Source: Glaciecola sp048820975 (lineage in GTDB: Bacteria > Pseudomonadota > Gammaproteobacteria > Enterobacterales > Alteromonadaceae). From it: DNA of 64,000 nt. Each line of letters starts with the position of its first letter. Positions within the stretch are counted from its first letter, which is position 1. The position numbers were made by a program, and so were the translations under genes. Below are positions 55,915 through 64,000 of this stretch, piece by piece. The stretch is taken from the NCBI RefSeq assembly GCF_048820975.1, contig NZ_JBMEUF010000001.1:868001-932000 (forward strand), given 5' to 3'. The notes under the pieces are model-generated. The model was not told where the DNA came from. It ran no database searches and was given only the letters and a program-made list of their open reading frames with translations.

Positions 55915-56139
55915 TTAGCGTTTTCCTGTACAAATACATTAACAAAAAATTGATTTCGAGCGCATTCTAAGCAATGAATTGAAAAATTCCAAATTGGTGA
56001 AAACTTTCAATTTTATGAACATTTTAGGCTATTGAGGCTATTTGTGTGTAATAAGTCGACACACAACGAGAGGATTGTGAGCAAAGTATGCTAATGAGTA
56101 AATAAAACGTAAATAGATGAAGAATTAATCGCTTTTTTC

Positions 56140-56154
56140 TGTAATTAAATTACA
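56140..56154. promoter_or_regulatory. HexR-type operator upstream of gap
   Basis: TGTAATTAAATTACA is a perfect 6-3-6 palindrome and matches the HexR consensus TGTARTwwwAYTACA described for Shewanella and relatives, where HexR controls central carbon genes including gap. It sits in the 286-bp gap between gap (start 55914) and msrB (end 56201). A second inverted repeat, TTGTGTG...CACACAA at 56042-56066, lies closer to gap; nothing else stands out in the gap. Confidence 0.7.
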
Positions 56155-56200
56155 TTGAAATTTATTCTAGATACGACTAATGTCTTCAATATTAGGCGCT

Positions 56201-56578
56201 TTACTTTTCAGACGAAAATTGTAACGACACTGAATTAACGCAATAACGCTTACCCGAAGGTAAAGGGCCATCATCAAACACATGCCCTAAATGCGCATCG
56301 CACTGCTTACATTTAATTTCAATGCGCTGCATGCCCAAGGAATTATCTTCAAGGTATACAACGTTATCATCATTACTTTGCGCTGAAAAAGATGGCCATC
56401 CACAACCTGCGTCAAATTTGTCTTGCGAACGAAACAACATGGCGCCACAACACTTACAATGATAATCGCCGCTCTCAGTTGTATAAAGGTACTCTCCAGT
56501 GCCAGGGCGCTCTGTCCCTGATAAACGAGTTACTCTATACTCTTCAGCGCTTAACTTATCTTTGTAAATATCAGCCAT
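56201..56578 (-). CDS. msrB: Peptide-methionine (R)-S-oxide reductase
   Basis: 125 residues from the ATG at 56578 (MADIYKDKLSAEEY), which keeps the usual MsrB start and has AAGG upstream; a longer frame to 56602 is not needed. Zinc-binding CxxC pairs are CKCCG and CKQCD, the fold motifs are FDAGCGWPSF and LGHVFDDGP, and the catalytic Cys is in RYCVNSVSLQF. It repairs methionine-R-sulfoxide in proteins. Its position beside gap matches the E. coli yeaC-msrB-gapA neighbourhood. Confidence 0.92.
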   Translation of the reverse strand: MADIYKDKLSAEEYRVTRLSGTERPGTGEYLYTTESGDYHCKCCGAMLFRSQDKFDAGCGWPSFSAQSNDDNVVYLEDNSLGMQRIEIKCKQCDAHLGHVFDDGPLPSGKRYCVNSVSLQFSSEK

Positions 56579-56620
56579 ATTGTTGTACCTTAAAGAAACC
56601 AAACAGTGTGATTTAAGTAA

Positions 56621-58156
56621 CTATTTACGCACTTTCTCTTGTTTGCGATCATCACTGCCCCATAGCAAATGAAATTTCTTATTTTCTGCTTGGTCAATTC
56701 TGGCGTAAGTATGTGCACCAAAGAAATCACGTTGTCCTTGTAGCAAGTTTGCAGGTAATACAGCACAGCGATATGAATCGTAGTAATTAAGTGCAGAACC
56801 TAAGGCGGGTGTAGGCACGCCAGCTAATGTAGAGGCGGCAATAGCTTTGCGCCAATTCGTTTGATACTTACGTATTTGTTCAGCAAAGTATGGGTCTAAT
56901 AACAGATTATCTAAACTGTCGTTTTTTTCATAAGCATCAGTAATTGATTGCAAAAATACAGCCCTAATAATACAACCGGCTCGCCATATTTTGGCAATCG
57001 CGGCAAAGTCGAGTTGCCAGCCGTGCTCTTTACCCGCAATTGCCATCAACTGAAAGCCCTGTGCATAAGCACATATTTTGGCGCAATAAAGCGCGTCATG
57101 TAATTGCTGAATTAAGGTTTGTTTGTCTACACTGCCAAGTAAGTTATCAGGCCCTGATAACACAGTGCTTGCTTTTACTCGCTCTTCTTTAAAAGCTGAC
57201 AAGCTTCTTGCAAACACCGCTTGCGTTATAGTTTGTGCTGGGCTACCCACTTGCAGGGCGCTTACTGCTGTCCACAAGCCAGTACCTTTTTGCCCGGCTT
57301 TATCAAGAATCATATCAACTAGCGCGTTGCCTGTTTCTGGGTCTTCTTGCGCAAGCACCTCAGCACTAATTTGTATAAGGTAGCTATCTAGTACTCCCTT
57401 ATTCCATGTCTTAAATACCTCAGACACTTCTTTAGCTGACATACCAAGCACGTCACGCATCATGTGGTAGGTTTCGCATATAAGCTGCATGTCGGCATAT
57501 TCAATGCCGTTGTGAACCATTTTCACATAATGACCGGCACCAATTGGGCCAATATAGGTAGTACAGGGCTCCCCTTCAGTGACGGGTGTGCCAATAGCAT
57601 AGTTTTCAATAGGTTTACCAGTACTGGGCTCTACTTTCGCTGCAATGGCATTCCAAAGCGGTTCTATTCGAGTCCAAGCATATGGGTCACCTGAAGGCAT
57701 TAATGACGGGCCAAATCGAGCTCCTGATTCCCCGCCTGATACAGCCGTAGAAAAAAACACGAACTTACCTTTATAAGCATGTTCTCGCGCAACTGAATCG
57801 GTCCAAAGGCTGTTACCGGTATCTACGACTATGTCATCCGCTTGAATACCTGCATCAATTAAATGCCTGCATACGTGGTCAACAGGCTCTCCTGCTGGTA
57901 CTGATAATATAATAGTATGAGGCGCTTTTACCTTTGCTAATAGTTCGGTGTATGAATTACAACCAACAAAGCGTGCGGGGCCGTCTGGATTTTCTTGCTG
58001 GTCTTGTGCGAGTGCGTCTTGCACTTTTAGCTTGTCAAGGTCAAAGCATGCAACTGCATAACCGTTATCTGCCAAATTAAGCGCTAGGTTTTTCCCCATC
58101 ACACCTAAGCCAATAAACCCAACATCGCATAGCGAACTATTTCCTTGCAAAGACAT
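56621..58156 (-). CDS. gnd: 6-phosphogluconate dehydrogenase, decarboxylating
   Basis: 511 residues. The NADP-binding motif is GFIGLGVMGKNLALNLADNG at the N-terminus; catalytic-site segments are STAVSGGESGARFGPSLMPSG and YVKMVHNGIEYADMQ with the conserved Lys, and a helical C-terminal domain follows with RAGCIIRAVFL and ANLLQGQRDFFGAHTY. It converts 6-phosphogluconate to ribulose 5-phosphate, CO2 and NADPH. It is longer than E. coli Gnd (468), with inserts mainly between the two domains. About 18 bp upstream of msrB extension, so possibly cotranscribed with msrB. Confidence 0.92.
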   Translation of the reverse strand: MSLQGNSSLCDVGFIGLGVMGKNLALNLADNGYAVACFDLDKLKVQDALAQDQQENPDGPARFVGCNSYTELLAKVKAPHTIILSVPAGEPVDHVCRHLIDAGIQADDIVVDTGNSLWTDSVAREHAYKGKFVFFSTAVSGGESGARFGPSLMPSGDPYAWTRIEPLWNAIAAKVEPSTGKPIENYAIGTPVTEGEPCTTYIGPIGAGHYVKMVHNGIEYADMQLICETYHMMRDVLGMSAKEVSEVFKTWNKGVLDSYLIQISAEVLAQEDPETGNALVDMILDKAGQKGTGLWTAVSALQVGSPAQTITQAVFARSLSAFKEERVKASTVLSGPDNLLGSVDKQTLIQQLHDALYCAKICAYAQGFQLMAIAGKEHGWQLDFAAIAKIWRAGCIIRAVFLQSITDAYEKNDSLDNLLLDPYFAEQIRKYQTNWRKAIAASTLAGVPTPALGSALNYYDSYRCAVLPANLLQGQRDFFGAHTYARIDQAENKKFHLLWGSDDRKQEKVRK

Positions 58157-58200
58157 ACTCTACCGTTTCCTATTTGAATTTAGCTATCCGGTGGATCATA

Positions 58201-58219
58201 GCACTGTTTTTTACAGTGC
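58201..58219. other. Hairpin between glgX and gnd
   Basis: GCACTGT-TTTTT-ACAGTGC forms a perfect 7-bp stem in the 104-bp gap between glgX and gnd. No T run follows on the minus strand, so it is a poor terminator; a regulatory hairpin for gnd or a weak pause site is possible. Confidence 0.3.
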
Positions 58220-58260
58220 CCAATACGCAGGCTAAATTTCGTTTTTAAAGCTAATTTTAG

Positions 58261-60351
58261 CTAGCGTTTACAAAACACCAAAAATGACCGAGCAGGTAAA
58301 TCAAATTTACTGGTCACTAGCTGCGAAGCATACAATGAAGTGTCAGCTTCACTGGTGTTAAGTACACATGCCCATTCGTCAACTTCTTTAAGCATCGGTA
58401 GGTTAAATACCACGTTTTGATCTAAGCTGTTCACGCAAAATAGCCACTCTTGCTTGTGAAGTTGCGTATTTTCGCGGCTGTTTCCTTCACCTGCAATATG
58501 TAAAGCAAAGCAATGATGTTCATGGTTTACCCAATCTATATCACGTTTATGGCTTCCATCTCGGCGATACCAATCAGCAAATATAATATTCTGCTGATTA
58601 TCATAAACATCGTCGAAAAAGTTCATATGTTGTAGCAAACTATGGCTTTGCCTTAAGTTAACAACATACTGGCAGTAAGCTAAAAAAGCTTTCTGGCGCG
58701 GTAACAAATCCCAGTTATACCAATTAAGTTCGTTATCTTGACAATACGCATTGTTATTCCCTAACTGGCTTTTACTGAGTTCGTCCCCCCCAAGTATATG
58801 GGGCGTGCCTTGGCTAAGTAGTAAAGTGGCAAATAGGTTTCGTTTTTGCTGCTCTCTAATCTGGTTAATTGCAGGGTCATCAGTTTCACCTTCGTGCCCG
58901 TAATTAGCACTTAAATTATGATTATGACCGTCTTGATTATCTTCTAAATTGGCTAAATTATGTTTATCTTGGTAGGTAACAATATCGTGTAAGGTAAAAC
59001 CATCGTGGTAACTTACGTTATTAACACTTGCATGCATGGGCCGAACATTTTTTCTAAACACGTCTCTTGAACCCATAAAGCGAGTAGCAAATTCACTTTT
59101 AAGCCCTTTATCGCCGCGCCAAAATCCACGTACAACGTCACGAAACTTGTCGTTAACTTCTAACCAATAGTCGGGATATTGCCCAAGTTGGTAGCCACCT
59201 GGCCCTATATCCCAAGGTTCAGCAAGCATTACTGCGCTTTTAAGAATAGGATCTTGACGTAATATTTTAAAAAACGTGGCGGTATTTTTGAACTCAAACA
59301 CTTCTCGACCCACTATGCTGGCTAAGTCAAAACGAAAACCACTTACTCCCATAGTAGTTACCCAGTATCGAAGTGCATCTATCACTAATTGCATAACAAA
59401 AGGGTCTGATACTTTGAGCGTATTACCGCATCCTGAATAATTCACATATTGGTTAGCGTCAGATTCATCATTATATTCTTGCAAATAGGCGTGGGCTTCA
59501 CATAAACCTTTAAAACTTAATACAGGGCCGTCACTGCCCCCCTCGCTTGTATGATTAAATACCACATCAAGAATAACCTCAATATTTGCCTCGCGGTATT
59601 TGGCTATCATTTCTTTGCATTCTTTCAAAGCATCATGCGCGGCATAACGTGGTTCAGGCGCGAAGAAATTAATGGGGTTATACCCCCAATAATTAGTTAG
59701 GCCTTTGTCAGTGGCAAACGATTCAGGCATAAACGTCATAAGGGGCAAAAACTGCACACTGGTTACGCCTAACTCCTTTAGGTGCTGTAAAATTGCAGGG
59801 TCACACGCACCAAGGTAGGTGCCGCGTAACGCTTCGGGTACCTCAGGATGCAGTTTACTTAGCCCTTTTACGTGGGCCTCGTATATCACGCGTTGCTTGG
59901 CGAGCAATTTAACCGGCAAGTAATTTTCAGGGCTGGGAGCTAATATATGCGCTTTGGGGATCATCATGCTTGAATCCCCCTCATAAAGTTGACTTGACCA
60001 ATTCAACGGCCTATTTAAACTTTTCGCGTATGGATCTATAAGTAACTTATTGATACTTGATTCAGGATGAACGCGCCGACTAGATTTAGGTTTTACGCGC
60101 AAGCCGTACAAATGTTCAGTACCAACATTGCTAATAAATCCAAACCAGCGTGATTGCACCCTTTGCTGCAAAGTAATTTGAGCAAGGGCTTGTTCGTTTT
60201 TGTCAAATAAACAAATAATCACATCTTCTGCATCAGGTGCATAAACCGAAAAGTTACATCCATCTGACTGCAGCGTAACGCCCAAAGGAAACGCATTACC
60301 TTCTTTTAATTCAAAAGCACTTAATGATGAAATTAAACTTTGTTGACCCAT
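58261..60351 (-). CDS. glgX: Glycogen debranching enzyme
   Basis: 696 residues, GH13 with N-terminal CBM48 (GVTLQSDGCNFSVYAPDAED). Catalytic residues are the nucleophile Asp in GFRFDLASIVGR, the acid Glu in LAEPWDIGPGGYQLG and the Asp in SYHDGFTLHD; FNHTSEGG is the first conserved GH13 region. It hydrolyses alpha-1,6 branches of glycogen limit dextrin, and is of the expected length. It lies 11 bp after glgB, in one operon with glgB and malQ. Confidence 0.92.
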   Translation of the reverse strand: MGQQSLISSLSAFELKEGNAFPLGVTLQSDGCNFSVYAPDAEDVIICLFDKNEQALAQITLQQRVQSRWFGFISNVGTEHLYGLRVKPKSSRRVHPESSINKLLIDPYAKSLNRPLNWSSQLYEGDSSMMIPKAHILAPSPENYLPVKLLAKQRVIYEAHVKGLSKLHPEVPEALRGTYLGACDPAILQHLKELGVTSVQFLPLMTFMPESFATDKGLTNYWGYNPINFFAPEPRYAAHDALKECKEMIAKYREANIEVILDVVFNHTSEGGSDGPVLSFKGLCEAHAYLQEYNDESDANQYVNYSGCGNTLKVSDPFVMQLVIDALRYWVTTMGVSGFRFDLASIVGREVFEFKNTATFFKILRQDPILKSAVMLAEPWDIGPGGYQLGQYPDYWLEVNDKFRDVVRGFWRGDKGLKSEFATRFMGSRDVFRKNVRPMHASVNNVSYHDGFTLHDIVTYQDKHNLANLEDNQDGHNHNLSANYGHEGETDDPAINQIREQQKRNLFATLLLSQGTPHILGGDELSKSQLGNNNAYCQDNELNWYNWDLLPRQKAFLAYCQYVVNLRQSHSLLQHMNFFDDVYDNQQNIIFADWYRRDGSHKRDIDWVNHEHHCFALHIAGEGNSRENTQLHKQEWLFCVNSLDQNVVFNLPMLKEVDEWACVLNTSEADTSLYASQLVTSKFDLPARSFLVFCKR

Positions 60352-60362
60352 AATGGTTTCTT

Positions 60363-62525
60363 TTATTTAGTTAAATGTTTAAGGAACACCGTAGCCAAAG
60401 GCGGTATGTTTATTTCAATGCTCTGTGTACACCCATGAAACGCTATATCTTCGCTAGTGTATTGTTGTTCAAGTGCAAAACCGCTTCCTGCGTATTTGGG
60501 ATCATCAGTATTGAGTATTAAACTGAAACGGCCCTTCTCGGGCACACCAATTCGCATCCTGTGGTGCACCGATGGCGTGAAATTACATATCACAAGTACT
60601 GGCGCTACTTTGTTTTGAGCGAATCTAATAAACGATACGATAGACTGTTCTGCGTTATGCAAATCAATCCAACGAAAGCCTTCGTTGTTGTGGTCAAGTT
60701 CATGTAAAGATGGTTCGCTTGTATACAGTGTATTTAGGTCTTTGTACAAAAGCTGTATGCCTTTGTGATTTGGGTAGTCACTTTGTTCCCAATTAAGCTG
60801 TGCATCATGATTCCACTCTACGCTTTGTGCAAACTCGTTGCCCATAAACTGTAACTTCTTACCCGGGTGCCCGAACATAAAGCCATAATATGCGCGTAAA
60901 TTAGCGAATCGCTGCCATTCATCCCCTGGCATCTTTTGAATCATAGCCCCTTTTCCATGCACCACTTCGTCATGTGAAATCGGTAAAACGAAATTTTCAT
61001 CAAAGGCATACACCATAGAAAATGTTAATTCACAATGGTGATAACGCCTGTATGCTGGGTCTTTCGCTATGTAATGAAGTGAGTCATGCATCCAGCCCAT
61101 GTTCCACTTAAATCCAAAGCCTAAACCGCCATTATTAACAGGCCTAGAAACACCCGCAAAAGAAGTGGATTCTTCTGCAATAGTGACCGCATGAGGAAAT
61201 TTTGCATACACCTCTGTATTCATCCATTGAAGCAGGCTTATGGCTTCGTAATTATGATTACCGCCATCTATATTGGGTATCCATTCGCCATCGTTACGCG
61301 AATAATCGAGATACAACATAGAAGCGACTGCATCCACGCGAATGCCGTCTACTTTAAATTTATCAAACCAATATAAGGCATTTGCTACCAAGAATTGACG
61401 TACGGTTTGCTTACCAAAATCGTAAATACAACTGTTCCAATCAGGATGCCATCCCTTTCTAGGATCTTCATATTCATAAACATGGGTGCCATCAAATCGA
61501 GCCAAGCCGTGCCCATCTTCGGGGAAATGAGCGGGAACCCAATCAATAATCACGCCTATATTATGCTTATGGCAGGTATCTACGAAGTACTTAAAATCAT
61601 CAGGATCGCCGAACCGGCTAGTAGGAGCAAACAAGCCCACAGGTTGATAGCCCCACGAACCATCAAAGGGAAACTCTGACACGGGCAATACTTCTATATG
61701 GGTGTACCCCATATATTTAACATAACTCACCAAGTCTTCAGCTAACTCACGATAAGTTAAATAACGCGCTTGGGTTTGAGGCCTGCGCCACGAGCCCAAA
61801 TGAACCTCATAAATACTCATAGGCTCATGATACAAGTTCTTCGCTTTGGGCTCACTGTGTTGCCATTGGTAAGCATTGTGGTCATATACAACAGAAGCAT
61901 GAGATGGATATTGATGTTGGCTGAAAGCTAATGGGTCTGATTTATCGGGTAAGGTGTTGCCATGGGCATCTTTAAGGGCAAATTTATATTGCTCGCCCGC
62001 TTTTAGGCCGGGCACAAACAATACCCAATAACCTAAGTCCGTTTTTTCCATTGGATGGCTACGTTTATCCCAATGGTTAAAATTCCCCATTAAAGACATA
62101 GCCGATGCATTCGGTGCAAAAACGGTGAACCTAACCCCTTCTATACCTTGTGGTGTGCTCATTAGCTGGGCACCCGCTTGTAAATACAAATTTTCAGGCT
62201 GATGATCAATAAAATGTACGGCATGATAAGCAGTATCTTTAAATTGATACGGGTCGTAGTAGCGATATTCACCTTGTGGTGTTTGTGCAACTACCTCATA
62301 AAGTGTGTAAGTGGCATTTTTGCCGTTTAATGTGGCACAAAATATTCCGTGCTCATCCTTTTGTAAATCAGCTATATTGTGTTTATCTTTTGCATCAACA
62401 ATTGAAATACTAAGGGCATTCTCAAACCATATTTTAATATGGGCTTTTTTCTTATCTTGAATCCAACCTAGTTCAGCGAAAGGCTGAGCGCAACGTCCTT
62501 CAGTAATTTGTTGTGCAATCGACAT
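60363..62525 (-). CDS. glgB: 1,4-alpha-glucan branching enzyme
   Basis: 720 residues, close to E. coli GlgB (728). N-terminal CBM48 region (EGVRFTVFAPNASAMSLMGNFN), YEVHLGSWRR, then GH13 motifs: DWVPAHFPEDGHGL, nucleophile Asp in GIRVDAVASMLYLDYSR, Glu in IAEEST, Asp in PISHDEVVHGKGAM. It cuts alpha-1,4 chains and makes alpha-1,6 branches in glycogen. AGAGG precedes the ATG. 17 bp separate it from malQ. The synthetic genes glgC and glgA are not in the window. Confidence 0.95.
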   Translation of the reverse strand: MSIAQQITEGRCAQPFAELGWIQDKKKAHIKIWFENALSISIVDAKDKHNIADLQKDEHGIFCATLNGKNATYTLYEVVAQTPQGEYRYYDPYQFKDTAYHAVHFIDHQPENLYLQAGAQLMSTPQGIEGVRFTVFAPNASAMSLMGNFNHWDKRSHPMEKTDLGYWVLFVPGLKAGEQYKFALKDAHGNTLPDKSDPLAFSQHQYPSHASVVYDHNAYQWQHSEPKAKNLYHEPMSIYEVHLGSWRRPQTQARYLTYRELAEDLVSYVKYMGYTHIEVLPVSEFPFDGSWGYQPVGLFAPTSRFGDPDDFKYFVDTCHKHNIGVIIDWVPAHFPEDGHGLARFDGTHVYEYEDPRKGWHPDWNSCIYDFGKQTVRQFLVANALYWFDKFKVDGIRVDAVASMLYLDYSRNDGEWIPNIDGGNHNYEAISLLQWMNTEVYAKFPHAVTIAEESTSFAGVSRPVNNGGLGFGFKWNMGWMHDSLHYIAKDPAYRRYHHCELTFSMVYAFDENFVLPISHDEVVHGKGAMIQKMPGDEWQRFANLRAYYGFMFGHPGKKLQFMGNEFAQSVEWNHDAQLNWEQSDYPNHKGIQLLYKDLNTLYTSEPSLHELDHNNEGFRWIDLHNAEQSIVSFIRFAQNKVAPVLVICNFTPSVHHRMRIGVPEKGRFSLILNTDDPKYAGSGFALEQQYTSEDIAFHGCTQSIEINIPPLATVFLKHLTK

Positions 62526-62542
62526 CTATAACCTCTTTATTT

Positions 62543-64000
62543 TTAATAACTGGCTTGTTGTCTTTTTTGGTTCAATTGCGCTGTAAGGGTATGCACTTCC
62601 TCTTTCGCAAAAATCTCTTCTAAAGTAAGACTTAACTTGCGTTTCCAGTTTGGGTATTCGTTAAATGTTCCTGGAATGTTAACAGGTTTATCCATTTCTA
62701 ACCAATCTTCCAATTGCAAGCTCAGTAATGCACTAGAGCCCCCGGCCATGTGGGTTTGCATACCAAAATTAAGTTCTTTTGTCATGCCAACGTAGTGCAC
62801 ATCTTTACTTATGGCATCACTAATTGAATGGTGCCCATGTAAAGTATCTAAAATATGTTGTTTATTTTCGTGGCGAGTATCATACAAGTTTGCCAACACA
62901 TCATCATCTGGATACAAACCTAGCTCTTTACCTAGTGCTAAATCATCACAATGCCAAAACCCTATAAGCGTAGGCATGTCATGTGTAGTAAGAGTAGCCA
63001 TTGATTGTTCAGGGTAATGTGAGGGTGAGAAAAACCCGCCATCTTTCGCCTGCTCAAAAAAGAACACTCGGTATGAGTACATTCCATTTTGCTGTAATTT
63101 TTCGCGAATAGAATCAGGCACGGTGCCTAAATCCTCTCCAATAACAAGGCTTTTGTGACGCACGCTTTCAAGCGCAAGTATGGCAAGTAGTTCATCTACA
63201 GGGTAGTTAACATATACGCCATCGGTAGCATCATCATCTTGATGTACCCACCACAAGCGCAGAAGCGCCATAACGTGATCAATTCGTAATGCGCCTGAAG
63301 CATGCATATTAGAAGAAAATAGCTCAATAATAGGCTGATACTGTTGCGCAGTGAGTTGGCTAGGGTTCATAGGCGGCAATCCCCATTTTTGCCCTAAGGG
63401 GCCCAAAATATCAGGGGGCGCACCTACACTTATATCGGCACAGTACAAATCTTTATTGCCCCAAATCTCAGCTCCGCCTTCACTCACCCCCACCGCTAAG
63501 TCGCGGTATAAACCTATATTCATGCCCGCATTAATGGCAATTTGACCTGCTTGTTCAAATTGCACTAATGATTGCCACTGCAAAAACAAAAAGAATGCGA
63601 CCTTATCTTTATATTTTTTCGCAAACTTTGTAACGGCTTTATCATCAGCATTTTGCATATCTTCAGGAAATACTGGCCAGCCCCAATGTGGCTTATTTTG
63701 TTCCTTAAGATGCATTTGAAGTGCTTCAAAGCATGCTAATGTTTGCAAGCTCTTGCCGCCCGCTTTTACAAAGGCGTCAAACTCGTCTTTAACGGGTCCC
63801 GTGTTATTTATGCGAGTAAATTCGTCAAAAGCAATCTGCAAGGCCGCCAGCTTTACGTCTGCTACACCTTCATAATCAACATACTCAGTATCACGAAGGC
63901 TTACTAACTTTTGCTGAACGCTGCTTTGCTTCATCCACTGCGTGAAAGTATCTGTATTAGCGCCAGGAACACTTTCAACATCTATATAAAGGTAGTTAAG
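62543..64000 (-). CDS. malQ: 4-alpha-glucanotransferase, C-terminal part (cut by window end)
   Basis: The frame stays open past the internal ATG at 63934 to the window edge (upstream codons read YIDVESVPGANTDTFTQWM), so the start lies outside; about 485 residues are present of roughly 700. GH77 motifs: nucleophile Asp in ALRIDHVMALLRLWWV, Glu in VIGEDLGTVP, Asp in TTHDMPTLIGFW; upstream GAEIWGNKDLYC and PPDILGPLGQKWGLPP are typical of amylomaltase. It transfers glucan segments between maltodextrins in the cytosol. First of the visible malQ-glgB-glgX operon. Confidence 0.93.
   Translation of the reverse strand, partial: LNYLYIDVESVPGANTDTFTQWMKQSSVQQKLVSLRDTEYVDYEGVADVKLAALQIAFDEFTRINNTGPVKDEFDAFVKAGGKSLQTLACFEALQMHLKEQNKPHWGWPVFPEDMQNADDKAVTKFAKKYKDKVAFFLFLQWQSLVQFEQAGQIAINAGMNIGLYRDLAVGVSEGGAEIWGNKDLYCADISVGAPPDILGPLGQKWGLPPMNPSQLTAQQYQPIIELFSSNMHASGALRIDHVMALLRLWWVHQDDDATDGVYVNYPVDELLAILALESVRHKSLVIGEDLGTVPDSIREKLQQNGMYSYRVFFFEQAKDGGFFSPSHYPEQSMATLTTHDMPTLIGFWHCDDLALGKELGLYPDDDVLANLYDTRHENKQHILDTLHGHHSISDAISKDVHYVGMTKELNFGMQTHMAGGSSALLSLQLEDWLEMDKPVNIPGTFNEYPNWKRKLSLTLEEIFAKEEVHTLTAQLNQKRQQASY

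Overview
The window looks like chromosomal DNA of a marine gammaproteobacterium of the Alteromonadales type (Pseudoalteromonas, Alteromonas or Colwellia relatives). The signs are moderately AT-rich DNA, a TonB-dependent receptor, DUF3718, an E. coli-type quinone-linked D-lactate dehydrogenase, the long form of GAPDH with a HexR-type operator, and the yeaC / msrB / gap neighbourhood shared with enterics. The genus cannot be fixed from the sequence. No tRNA, rRNA, CRISPR array, insertion sequence or phage gene was found.

Layout. (1) 1-12.1 kb: the 5' part of a TonB-dependent receptor, then a fatty-acid or acyl-CoA catabolism region: MaoC-type hydratase, LysR regulator, two acyl-CoA dehydrogenases, a FadB-like bifunctional enzyme, a haloalkane-dehalogenase-like hydrolase overlapping an SDR dehydrogenase, a quinone-oxidoreductase-like enzyme and a histidine-phosphatase-fold protein. 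(2) 12.2-18.3 kb: hemN with an FNR-like box, an orphan gene, a porin flanked by two paralogous small PstS-like periplasmic proteins, and a long-chain acyl-CoA ligase. (3) 18.4-29.6 kb: a very large propeller-PAS-GGDEF-EAL sensor, dld with a divergent LysR gene, a DcaP-like porin, an RNase J-like nuclease and a DUF1624 membrane protein.

(4) 29.6-42.3 kb: thirteen consecutive minus-strand genes, mostly without recognisable families, many overlapping or nearly touching. They encode a transmembrane Ser/Thr kinase with a C-terminal formylglycine-generating-enzyme-like domain, a transmembrane FHA protein, a MotA/TolQ/ExbB-like channel subunit, several single-pass membrane proteins, a lipoprotein and periplasmic coiled-coil proteins. 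I read this as a phospho-regulated, probably proton-motive-force-driven envelope-spanning machine. It is the best candidate here for an undescribed system. Two of its transcription units share an unusual 23-bp upstream element.

(5) 42.3-64 kb: an ABC exporter whose permease is fused to an M1-peptidase-like domain, then housekeeping genes: ansA, a DUF349 protein, yeaC, a zinc-ribbon membrane protein, an AGCS amino-acid/Na+ symporter, an M14 carboxypeptidase, gap, msrB, gnd and the glycogen/maltodextrin genes glgX, glgB and malQ (cut by the window end). Gap, gnd and the glycogen genes form a central-carbon block, with a perfect HexR-type palindrome upstream of gap.

Several starts were moved from the longest open frame to better-supported ATG or GTG codons; the reasons are given in each entry. 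Functions rest on motif recognition by eye, without database searches.
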